Positions 42,390 to 49,300 of a stretch of DNA of 64,000 nt are shown one piece after another; the stretch's first letter is position 1, and each line of letters starts with the position of its first letter. This DNA is from Methylobacterium sp. E-066 (lineage in GTDB: Bacteria; Pseudomonadota; Alphaproteobacteria; Rhizobiales; Beijerinckiaceae): NCBI RefSeq assembly GCF_022829635.1, contig NZ_JAKSYO010000203.1, forward strand, positions 1 through 64,000, given 5' to 3'. The position numbers and the translations under genes were made by a program. The notes beneath the pieces are model-generated. The model was given only the letters and a program-made list of their open reading frames with translations, ran no database searches and was not told where the DNA came from.

Positions 42390-42530
42390 GCTGGACGCAT
42401 CCTCGATATGCGAGGCGCGAGACTAGGCCAGATCGGAGGCGCCTTGTGTCGTAGCGCGGCAACGGCCTTCGCAAATGCGCTGACGCCGCCGCCCATGCTG
42501 CCGCGCGGGCTGTCGCGGCCGTCATGAGCG

Positions 42531-43949
42531 TCAGGCCTGTTCCGCCATGGCGGCCGCCGCAGCCGTCAGCCCCCAACGGACGAGGTCTTGGGCGTCCCGC
42601 GCCGTCTTGGCCTCCGCATAGCACCGCAATTCCGGAGCGTTGCCTGAGGCCCGGAAATGAATCGACCGGCCGCCGTCCAGGCCGATCCGGATCCCGTCCT
42701 GCTCATCGACCGATTGCGGCGAACCGATCGGCCGGAGGAAGTCACCGCGGAACGCCGCCTCGCGGAGCCGTCCGAGAAAGGCGCCGCTGCGCTCCGAGGG
42801 CGTGTTGGGAAGCCGGTCGCTCGCCATCTCCCCCGCATCGAGCGAGGCGACGAGATCGGCCAGCGACGTACCGGCCGCGCGCGCCGCGGCGAGTGCGGCC
42901 AGGATCGGCAGCATCGCGTCCCGCGTCGGCAGCGCGGGCAGCGTTCGATCGCCGCGGGCGACATCCGATCCGAGCAAGAAGCCGCCATTCGCCTCGAAAC
43001 CGACGACGGCCCGCGCCCCAGCTCCCTGCGCTCGCTCCATCCCGGCGATGACGAAGGGCGAACCGACCTTGGTGCGCAAAACGCGGCCGAAGCCACCGGA
43101 CTGCTCCAGCGCCGAACCGGCGGTCACCGGCACCACGACCGTATCGGCGCCGAGGTAGCGGGCGGTGATCAGCCCGAGCACATCCCCGCGCACGATCCGC
43201 CCGGCGCCATCAGCCACCAGGGGCCGGTCGGCGTCGCCATCGGTGGTCACCAGGGCATCGAAATCGCCGGACGCCATGACCTCGCGGATGAAGGCGATAT
43301 CCTCGGGCCGATGCGCCTCGGTATCGATCGGCACGAACGTCTCCGACCGGCCGATCGGCGTAACGCTCGCCCCGAAGCTTGCGAGCAGATCGGTTAGCAG
43401 GTCGCGCGCGACCGAGCTCTGCTGGTAGACCGCGATGCGTAGGCTCTTCAGGATCTCCGGCGCGAAGGCGTCGCTGTAGCGCCGATGGTAGCGCGCGATG
43501 GCTCCGGGTTCCGATGGTGCCGCAGCCGATGTCCGCATCTCGCCGACGGCTGTGACATCCCCCAGGGCTGCCAGGATGGCAACCTCATCATCCTTGGTGA
43601 TCTCACCGTCGGGCCGATAGAATTTCAGGCCGTTGCGGTCCTCGGGGATGTGACTGCCGGTGACCATGACGGCATAGGCCCCGCGCCGCATCGCCTCGAG
43701 CGCGAGGGCCGGGGTCGGGAGGGCCCCGCAATCGATCGCCTCGAAGCCGGCCGCAGCCGCAGCGTTCGCCACCGTCGCGGCGATGCCCGGGCTGCTGTCG
43801 CGCAAGTCCCGCCCAATCACGACGCTGCGCCGGTTACCCTCCGCCGAGACGGAGCGGAAGAACGCGCTTGCGTATGCGTAGCTCGGCCAACCCACGAGGT
43901 CTGTCACGAGACCCCGCAGGCCGCTGGTACCGAATTTCAGACTGCTCAC
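42531..43949 (-). CDS. Phosphomannomutase/phosphoglucomutase
   Basis: A 472-aa alpha-phosphohexomutase that interconverts hexose 1- and 6-phosphates for nucleotide-sugar supply. Features: KFGTSGLRGLVTD, the active-site phosphoserine loop VTGSHIPEDRNGLKF, the metal loop TTDGDADRPLV, the sugar loop FEANGGFLLGSD and phosphate loop RASGNAPELRCY. GTG 43949 (MSSLKFGTSG) is preferred because homologues begin there; GTG 43982 is possible. Supplies precursors for the polysaccharide genes nearby. Confidence 0.88.
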   Translation of the reverse strand: MSSLKFGTSGLRGLVTDLVGWPSYAYASAFFRSVSAEGNRRSVVIGRDLRDSSPGIAATVANAAAAAGFEAIDCGALPTPALALEAMRRGAYAVMVTGSHIPEDRNGLKFYRPDGEITKDDEVAILAALGDVTAVGEMRTSAAAPSEPGAIARYHRRYSDAFAPEILKSLRIAVYQQSSVARDLLTDLLASFGASVTPIGRSETFVPIDTEAHRPEDIAFIREVMASGDFDALVTTDGDADRPLVADGAGRIVRGDVLGLITARYLGADTVVVPVTAGSALEQSGGFGRVLRTKVGSPFVIAGMERAQGAGARAVVGFEANGGFLLGSDVARGDRTLPALPTRDAMLPILAALAAARAAGTSLADLVASLDAGEMASDRLPNTPSERSGAFLGRLREAAFRGDFLRPIGSPQSVDEQDGIRIGLDGGRSIHFRASGNAPELRCYAEAKTARDAQDLVRWGLTAAAAAMAEQA

Positions 43950-44666
43950 GGCGTTTCCATCGAGCCTAGCGCTGGGATGCACTCCGACGACTGATGCCGC
44001 GAATCGCGCTTCTTCACAACGCCTGGCGTGAAGGCTGTGAGGTTCGACGTGGCTGCCGCTCTGTTCCTCATGTGCTCACTGGATCGAGTCAACGCACTCA
44101 GCGCAAGTAGCCCGCTTGTGCCAGCGCGTATCAGGGCAGTTTGCACGGTGTTGCTTCGCCTCCGGGCGGCGTCATTCCCGGAACCGTAATTGGGTTCGTT
44201 TTGCCAAAAACTGCTGGGAAGGTAACGGCGGATGAAAGCCTGCCTCCAGGTTGTACGTGTATAATTCCAGGTTGCTATCGGGCTTCGCAGGGGCAGGCGA
44301 CGAAAGTCCCGGTCGTGACATGCGTCCGCGAATATTTTTCCTGTTGGCTCAGGTCGGCATTACCAAACTCTCCTGAAGCCGGCCGTTTAGACCCACGAAG
44401 TTAAATAATAGGGTTAGGACGCCGAAAATTCTGGTGAATGCCCAAGTATAATAGAAAATTTGCACAAAATGGATATGATGCCGAAGCTATTTATTAGTAA
44501 TAATTTCAATTTAAAATATATTTTACGATAGTATTACTTGAGTTTCTATCTGCCTAATAATCGACGAATGGCTTTAAATAATGCGAAGCGCGTATGCATA
44601 TTAATATTCGGATTATATTTGCTTGTGTAGATAAATTCAAATAAATCACGCATTTTCACTAAGGAT
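43950..44666. other. Intergenic, increasingly AT-rich, no gene called
   Basis: About 700 bp. GC falls sharply after 44400 (runs such as TATTATTAGTAAT and AATATATTTTACG), unlike the flanks, and probably marks the edge of an acquired island. A 35-codon open frame (44546-44653, minus) is present but unsupported. No riboswitch or tRNA is recognised. Confidence 0.4.
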
Positions 44667-45113
44667 CTAAAGGAAGAATTCCTGGAGCCGGCGGACTGCG
44701 AATTTCCTTCTCGACATGGCCCGACGTTCGTACCGATCCAGACCCTCAAGCTGTCGGAAGAGTTCCAGAAAGAGCTCGGCAGGTGGACGATCATCGTCTT
44801 CCGTTCTGCCTCCTGAAGCGAGCGGGGTGTTTCGTAGCAGCGTGGTCTTGAATGTCCGGACCCGCTGGAGCTGAAACTGCGCTTCGGCAACATCTCGAGC
44901 CGCTCCTAGAGCGGCTGCACCGGTGTGATGCTCATCTGTGATCAGCTGAGCGAGACGCTCGATCTCCGCCGATGTCTCAGGATTAGGGTCCGTCGCCGAG
45001 AGGCCGTGCTTCCGCGCATTTTGTTTTGAGCGGACCTTACCGGCACGTGTGCGGGGGCCGGTGCTGGCCTGAGCGTTGCGGCGATTGGCACGCTTGGCGG
45101 GCTCAGAGGTCAT
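44667..45113 (-). CDS. TGPRT-type hypothetical protein, 148 aa
   Basis: The N-terminus NRRNAQASTGPRTRAGKVRS followed by KQNARKHGLSA belongs to an unnamed family I recall from alphaproteobacterial genomes, often in accessory regions. The basic N-terminal helix and acidic C-terminal half suggest a nucleic-acid association. It lies 27 nt downstream of the HNH-fusion gene on the same strand, a pairing I think is common for these two families. Function unknown. Confidence 0.7.
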   Translation of the reverse strand: MTSEPAKRANRRNAQASTGPRTRAGKVRSKQNARKHGLSATDPNPETSAEIERLAQLITDEHHTGAAALGAARDVAEAQFQLQRVRTFKTTLLRNTPLASGGRTEDDDRPPAELFLELFRQLEGLDRYERRAMSRRKFAVRRLQEFFL

Positions 45114-45140
45114 CGCTAGGTCAATCCTCGGACCGGGACG

Positions 45141-46346
45141 TCATGGGATATCCGCGTCTTCGACATCAAGACTGTCCGCGGTGGCGGTACGCACCTGCTG
45201 TGCGAAGCTCGCCCGCTTGCGTTCGATCTCACGCAAGAGCGCGTCTCGGCGCTGGTCGGCCATCGACACGAGCCTGTCAATCCGCTCGATCACGGGAAGG
45301 CTCAGCATAAAGGCATGTGCCGTTACATCTTCCGCCGTGAGACCTCGCTTCTGAAGCAGTGCATCTACTTCATTTCTCTTGGGCTCGCTATTGGTCACCC
45401 AACCTGCGGCAAGTGAATCAGCCGATGGTGCTCCAATGATCTTATCTATGCCCATCGGGTCCGCATTCTGCAGGGCGGGGCTGATCAACTCCTCGGCAGC
45501 TTTCAGCCGAGCCTGCGCCAAAATTTGACGGCGCCAGCGGCGAAGCCGTTTCGCCTCCCAAATAAGGTCGACAACGTCCTTGACCCAGATCGCCTCGATC
45601 ACATCGACGGGCTTGACCTGCTGGACGATGCTGCGCAGGAGCGCGTCGTACTGGTCTGTGACTTCGCCCGGCAGGAGTGGCCGCTCGTCGAATAGGAAGG
45701 CGAGATGGGCAGGGATATCCGGCCTCACTTCGCCTGATTCGGCTGCATCGACATCGGGATTAGGAATTATTTCACGTCTGCGCAGCCGCGGTTGATTTGT
45801 CATCTGACTCTTTGTTCCTGCCCCGTGAACCTTAGCGGAAGGTGCAGGTCGGACACAAAGCCGATCGACTGATCCAGCCGTCGGATCCACTGAGCGTGGT
45901 GTCGGACTGAAGTTCAAGGCCTCCTCGGGCGCCGATTCCAGCTTCGCATTGCTAGAAAGACGAGCCGCAGGATCGCGACGGACCACGGTGCCGTTGACCT
46001 TTCGCTTGAGGGGGCCTGCCCGCGAACCTGGGAGCGGCCGAGCGACGACGGCAGCGCCCAGATGGCGGATCTTCTGCCGTTTCGCCTCGGCGGCACGGGC
46101 GTGATCATCACGCGTCTTTTCTCGACCGCAAGCCTCATGCGCGGGGCCCATGTTGTCGATGTCATCCATCCCACCGAGCTCGAGGGCCCGGATGTGTTCG
46201 ACGATCCAGCGCTCGCGCACGCCGTCGATCCGCCGATCACAGAGGACACAGGTGCCGCCAGTCCTCTCCCAGGCCTGAAGCCTGCGGCGCCCCGACAGGG
46301 ACCGGCGGCGAGTCGTGCCTACGTCCTCAAGAGCCACGTACGGCAT
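45141..46346 (-). CDS. HNH endonuclease domain fused to accessory-region protein
   Basis: A 401-aa fusion. Residues about 25-100 form an HNH/McrA-type nuclease: CVLCDRRIDGVRERWIVEHI with the CxxC zinc pair and the His, then LGGMDDIDNMGPAHEACGRE with Asn and the second Cys. After a Pro/Ser-rich linker the C-terminal half (from about 190, RLRRREIIPNP, DVIEAIWVKDVVDLIWEAKR) is another family normally encoded alone beside the TGPRT protein. Both parts read in one frame. Nuclease activity is probable; the cell role is unknown. Overlaps the gene at 46327 by 20 nt. Confidence 0.7.
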   Translation of the reverse strand: MPYVALEDVGTTRRRSLSGRRRLQAWERTGGTCVLCDRRIDGVRERWIVEHIRALELGGMDDIDNMGPAHEACGREKTRDDHARAAEAKRQKIRHLGAAVVARPLPGSRAGPLKRKVNGTVVRRDPAARLSSNAKLESAPEEALNFSPTPRSVDPTAGSVDRLCVRPAPSAKVHGAGTKSQMTNQPRLRRREIIPNPDVDAAESGEVRPDIPAHLAFLFDERPLLPGEVTDQYDALLRSIVQQVKPVDVIEAIWVKDVVDLIWEAKRLRRWRRQILAQARLKAAEELISPALQNADPMGIDKIIGAPSADSLAAGWVTNSEPKRNEVDALLQKRGLTAEDVTAHAFMLSLPVIERIDRLVSMADQRRDALLREIERKRASFAQQVRTATADSLDVEDADIP

Positions 46347-46563
46347 CGCGGCGCTCGTCTTGAGGCTTCGGTCGGACGGCGAGCGCTTTCAGCGCGCGGT
46401 GAGTTAGATCCTCCCAATCACACAGGAGCTGCTCATAGCGTTCGATCAAGGCCCTAAGCTCTGCATCGTCCTCACGGGCGACGAGCTTCACTTGAAGGGC
46501 CAACGACGCCACTGTTGGGCGTGTGTGATGATCCGCGCCACCGCGCGGTCTCTTCTGAGCCAT
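46327..46563 (-). CDS. Hypothetical protein, 78 aa
   Basis: Begins MAQKRPRGGADHHTRPTVAS, mostly helical with acidic middle (REDDAELRALIERYEQLLCD) and basic end (RPKPQDERRDAVRGS). One Cys, no signal. Its stop overlaps the start of the HNH-fusion gene by 20 nt, implying one operon. Looks like a small plasmid or phage-derived protein. No function known. Confidence 0.55.
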   Translation of the reverse strand: MAQKRPRGGADHHTRPTVASLALQVKLVAREDDAELRALIERYEQLLCDWEDLTHRALKALAVRPKPQDERRDAVRGS

Positions 46564-46608
46564 GGTTTGCCTCGCTGTTGACTTCGGTGACGAGACGCTG
46601 AGTGCGGG

Positions 46609-46725
46609 TTAGCTGCCCTCGCCAGGTCGCGTTGTCGTGTCAGCGTGCTGCGTGGATCGAGCCGGCAGCCATGCCCCGCAGCCCCCTACGGACTGGCAGA
46701 AATCGGGGATGCGGGCATAAGTCAT
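46609..46725 (-). CDS. Possible 38-aa protein
   Basis: ATG 46725 has AGGAG 9 nt upstream and encodes MTYARIPDFCQSVGGCGAWL plus a polar tail. A Cys pair spaced by four is the only notable feature. The short length and lack of homologues I know leave this uncertain. It lies in the same direction as its neighbours. Confidence 0.3.
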   Translation of the reverse strand: MTYARIPDFCQSVGGCGAWLPARSTQHADTTTRPGEGS

Positions 46726-46792
46726 CGTTCGCGCTCCTGATGGGGCTCGTGGCGGGAGATCGAAGGTGGAAGGGGCGTCGGCCGGAGGCCGG

Positions 46793-47017
46793 TTAGGCCT
46801 GAGGGGCACTCAGGACGCCGGGGAAGCGAGTACGGAGCGTCCGTGCGTGGTCGATGGCCCAAGTGTGGCGCTGGCGTAGGTCAGTGGGGTCGCCGTCGGC
46901 TCGGATGAGGCGGACGCGGTACGAGGCAGCCAGGACGAGGCAGGTCGCGTGATCCTGTCGAGCGTGGGCGAGACGCTCGGTTGGCGAGCGTAGGACGAGG
47001 GGTAGTGCGTGGTTCAT
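46793..47017 (-). CDS. Hypothetical protein, 74 aa
   Basis: ATG 47017 with GGGAGGGGG upstream. MNHALPLVLRSPTERLAHAR is followed by a helical, Arg-rich, soluble protein with one Cys. It follows the 99-aa gene (47031-47330) after 13 nt in the same direction. Small genes of this type are frequent on plasmids and islands in this order. Function unknown. Confidence 0.5.
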   Translation of the reverse strand: MNHALPLVLRSPTERLAHARQDHATCLVLAASYRVRLIRADGDPTDLRQRHTWAIDHARTLRTRFPGVLSAPQA

Positions 47018-47030
47018 GGGCCCCCTCCCC

Positions 47031-47330
47031 TCAGTGTGCGGCCATGTGACGGGCGAGCTTGGCGGCGCCCCAGGCCGCCTTGAGCGCCACCGACATGGCG
47101 TCGGCCCAGGAGCAGCCGAACCGTGCTTGGTGGAGGTGCGCCGCCTTGGCGGCGGCTCGCATGATCGCGGACCGATCGAACTTACCGGCGACGAACAGCG
47201 GACGCCGGTCGTAGCGAACGGTCAGGTTGATGGAGGCTTTAGCGGTTAGAAGGCCGGCCGGGATTTTGGTGCGGTCGTCACGAACGTCGCGGAGTGCGGC
47301 GTTCCAGGAGATGCGGCGCGGGAGGGGCAT
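47031..47330 (-). CDS. Hypothetical protein, 99 aa
   Basis: Begins MPLPRRISWNAALRDVRDDR and contains ASINLTVRYDRRPLFVAGKF, AIMRAAAKAAHLHQARFGCS and SVALKAAWGAAKLARHM, an Ala/Lys-rich helical end. Compact, soluble, one Cys. It is divergent from an XRE regulator across 105 bp with three GTGTGTG repeats, so it is likely under that regulator's control. No family known to me. Confidence 0.55.
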   Translation of the reverse strand: MPLPRRISWNAALRDVRDDRTKIPAGLLTAKASINLTVRYDRRPLFVAGKFDRSAIMRAAAKAAHLHQARFGCSWADAMSVALKAAWGAAKLARHMAAH

Positions 47331-47368
47331 GGTTGACAGACCTACCTATGTCGGCTGGAAACTCCACC

Positions 47369-47425
47369 GTGTGTGTGATGCACATAGCCATGTCGGTGTG
47401 TGCTGTCAACCCATAAGTGTGTGTG
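47369..47425. promoter_or_regulatory. Three GTGTGTG repeats in divergent promoter
   Basis: GTGTGTG occurs at about 47369, 47396 and 47417 (27 and 21 nt apart, roughly two helical turns), and TGTG-ATG-CACA (47374-47384) forms a small dyad. They fill the 105 bp between the 99-aa gene and the XRE gene. Likely operators of that regulator, by position only. Confidence 0.4.
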
Positions 47426-47435
47426 GCAAACATCA

Positions 47436-47675
47436 ATGCTTGTGACGGGTAACCAGCTCAAAGCCGCGCGCGCGCTGCTCGGCGTCGAACAAACCGAACT
47501 CGCCAAAAAAGCGGATCTGCACGTCAACACGATCCGTAAGATGGAGGGGAAGGGGGCCGCCGAAATCACTAGCGGCGCCGACATAGTACGCCGCGTGCAA
47601 TCCGTTCTTGAAGCAGCTGGCGTCGAGTTCTTGAACCATGGGCGGCCTGGCGTGCGCTTGCGAGGCAATGCGTGA
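47436..47675 (+). CDS. XRE-family (Cro/CI) transcriptional regulator, 79 aa
   Basis: A compact helix-turn-helix protein: NQLKAARALLGVEQTELAKK, then DLHVNTIRKMEGKG, and the usual short tail with VLEAAGVEFLNHGRPGVRLR. This is the small XRE type that often represses its own promoter. ATG 47436 is used. Its stop overlaps the start of the next gene (GTGA), so the two are coupled. It sits at the junction of the minus-strand island genes. Confidence 0.85.
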   Translation: MLVTGNQLKAARALLGVEQTELAKKADLHVNTIRKMEGKGAAEITSGADIVRRVQSVLEAAGVEFLNHGRPGVRLRGNA

Positions 47676-47920
47676 CCGATGAACCCGTGTCCCCGAAGCG
47701 CCTGTCCAAGGTTCTGCGCCTCTGCACCATGCTCGCCGACCGCGCGTTCGACGCGCCAATGGTGGGACGGACAGTGCCTGCGGACCAGGTTGTAGCGCTG
47801 GCGGAGGCTTCAAGCCTGTTGCAGGATCCCCGCAGAAAAGATTTGGATCGAGTTAAGCGAGGGGGCGACTACCCCCTCCTGAATTATAGTTATCTAGGCA
47901 TCGCGCAAATGACGACATGA
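47672..47920 (+). CDS. Hypothetical protein, 82 aa
   Basis: GTG 47672 overlaps the XRE stop by four bases. VSPKRLSKVLRLCTMLADRA and DQVVALAEASSLLQDPRRKD suggest a helical soluble protein with one Cys. It resembles the isolated small gene at 1346 in style (Ala/Leu-rich helix then Asp/Arg), which may reflect a common regulator partner. Role unknown. Confidence 0.55.
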   Translation: MTDEPVSPKRLSKVLRLCTMLADRAFDAPMVGRTVPADQVVALAEASSLLQDPRRKDLDRVKRGGDYPLLNYSYLGIAQMTT

Positions 47921-47996
47921 TCAGTGAGAGCGAGGATACAAGCGATGCCGCTCCGCATACGGATGAAGACCAGAAGCAATTCACAGGTATTATTTC

Positions 47997-49079
47997 ATGT
48001 CATCGCCAAATGATGAAGCCGCACGGCGCGATAAATTCATCCATCATGTCAAATTTTTCGATGCAGCAAGTCGTTATCCCACTCCTTATGTTGGCTTTAC
48101 GGGAAGACCTGGCCATCGCTTCCAGCTACATTGCCTCCCTTATGATGCGGCTGGCTTTATAAACTTAGAAACAACCGGGCCTCGTACCGACCCGAAGGAA
48201 ATCCGGATATTCGTTGTTGGCGACAGCACAATGGCGACAGGTACAGAACTAGAAAATACCGTTCCTAAAAGGATTGAGAGCATTCTTAGAAATTCTTGTT
48301 CACAGCGAGTTAATGTCTACAATTTTGCCGTCGTGTCCTCAAATACTGAACAGATGTGTTCATTGATTTGGAGTCGCCTGCTGGATCTTGATCCCGATTT
48401 GATCGTTGTGGTTAGTGGCGGTACCGACGCTTTCCAGCCATACAGCTTCGATCCCCGACCAGGATTTCCATATAATTTTTTTATTAATGAGTATTTATAC
48501 GCCCATTATTTCGATGAAAACAACGACAAATCATGGCAGTCGGGCCTCGATTATGATGGCGTCGTAAATAACGCCTTCGACTTCAATACGAGACTTCGAG
48601 AAAGCGTTGGTTATGGAACAACTTCATGGGAAGAAAGGGTAGCGCTTAGTTATACAGGATCTCTGATAAGGCTTGCTCGCACGGCTAGGGCTGTTCACAT
48701 ACCAATTTATTATTTCTTAGAGCCAATTGCAGTACGGAAGAAGGGTGCGGACGTCAATGAGTCGCGGTTTGCTTCACCTGAAGCGATCGCGTATCTAGCC
48801 AGACAATATGATCGCTTTGAGAAGTCGTTATCGGATCTGCGCGCCCTGCGACTTCCCAAAAATCTACACTTAGTCGATGCTAGCCGGACCCTAAACAAAA
48901 ATGGGCCGGGCGAATTCTATGACATTCTGCACTACGACAGAGATGGCACTGCGACGGTTGCTGAGTTTTTCGCCAATCATTTGGTCGATGCCGTCAGAAA
49001 ACGCAGTGCTCCTCGCTCTAGGCGGAGTGTAGGCGGTTGGATGCGCAACGCAATCACTCGTTTCAAGCACCTCGCGTGA
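47997..49079 (+). CDS. SGNH/GDSL-type hydrolase, AT-richer than surroundings
   Basis: A 360-aa protein. Block I is IRIFVVGDSTMATGTELENT, with the nucleophile Ser in GDS; block III is VVVSGGTDAF, and the C-terminal Asp-x-x-His block is DILHYDRDG. SGNH enzymes remove acetyl or acyl groups, often from polysaccharides. No clear signal, so it may act in the cytoplasm. Its DNA is clearly lower in GC than neighbours (many ATT/AAT codons), so it was probably acquired. The true start may be elsewhere as no good ribosome site precedes 47997. Confidence 0.7.
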   Translation: MSSPNDEAARRDKFIHHVKFFDAASRYPTPYVGFTGRPGHRFQLHCLPYDAAGFINLETTGPRTDPKEIRIFVVGDSTMATGTELENTVPKRIESILRNSCSQRVNVYNFAVVSSNTEQMCSLIWSRLLDLDPDLIVVVSGGTDAFQPYSFDPRPGFPYNFFINEYLYAHYFDENNDKSWQSGLDYDGVVNNAFDFNTRLRESVGYGTTSWEERVALSYTGSLIRLARTARAVHIPIYYFLEPIAVRKKGADVNESRFASPEAIAYLARQYDRFEKSLSDLRALRLPKNLHLVDASRTLNKNGPGEFYDILHYDRDGTATVAEFFANHLVDAVRKRSAPRSRRSVGGWMRNAITRFKHLA

Positions 49080-49300
49080 CGCGTCACAGCGTCAAGCCAC
49101 CTTCTCCTGAAGAAGCGAGCGGAGGTGTATTGCCGAACGCACGAAAGGCTTTCTGAAGTGAGGGACCCCGTCGCACCACCCGACAAGGTGGCCCAGGTCG
49201 CGGGGATGGCAACAGCGCTGGCCGCAAGGGGCCGCGCTCGGCATCCTGGCTCGATGGCGGAGCGCAGGCACAATGGTCTATTGGACGCTGGCAGATCACA

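Noticed and set aside
43983..44400. Possible riboswitch or structured leader
   Set aside because: G-rich and paired-looking stretches are present, but no known riboswitch core could be matched and no gene lies properly downstream.
44546..44653. 35-codon AT-rich minus-strand frame (MRDLFEFIYTSKYNPN...)
   Set aside because: Protein-like, but it has no ribosome site and follows directly on another gene's end; may be chance in AT-rich DNA.
47917..48162. 81-codon frame overlapping the SGNH hydrolase start
   Set aside because: Acidic N-terminus looks natural, and a frameshift with the hydrolase is possible, but the overlap is in a different frame and the hydrolase frame is complete without it.
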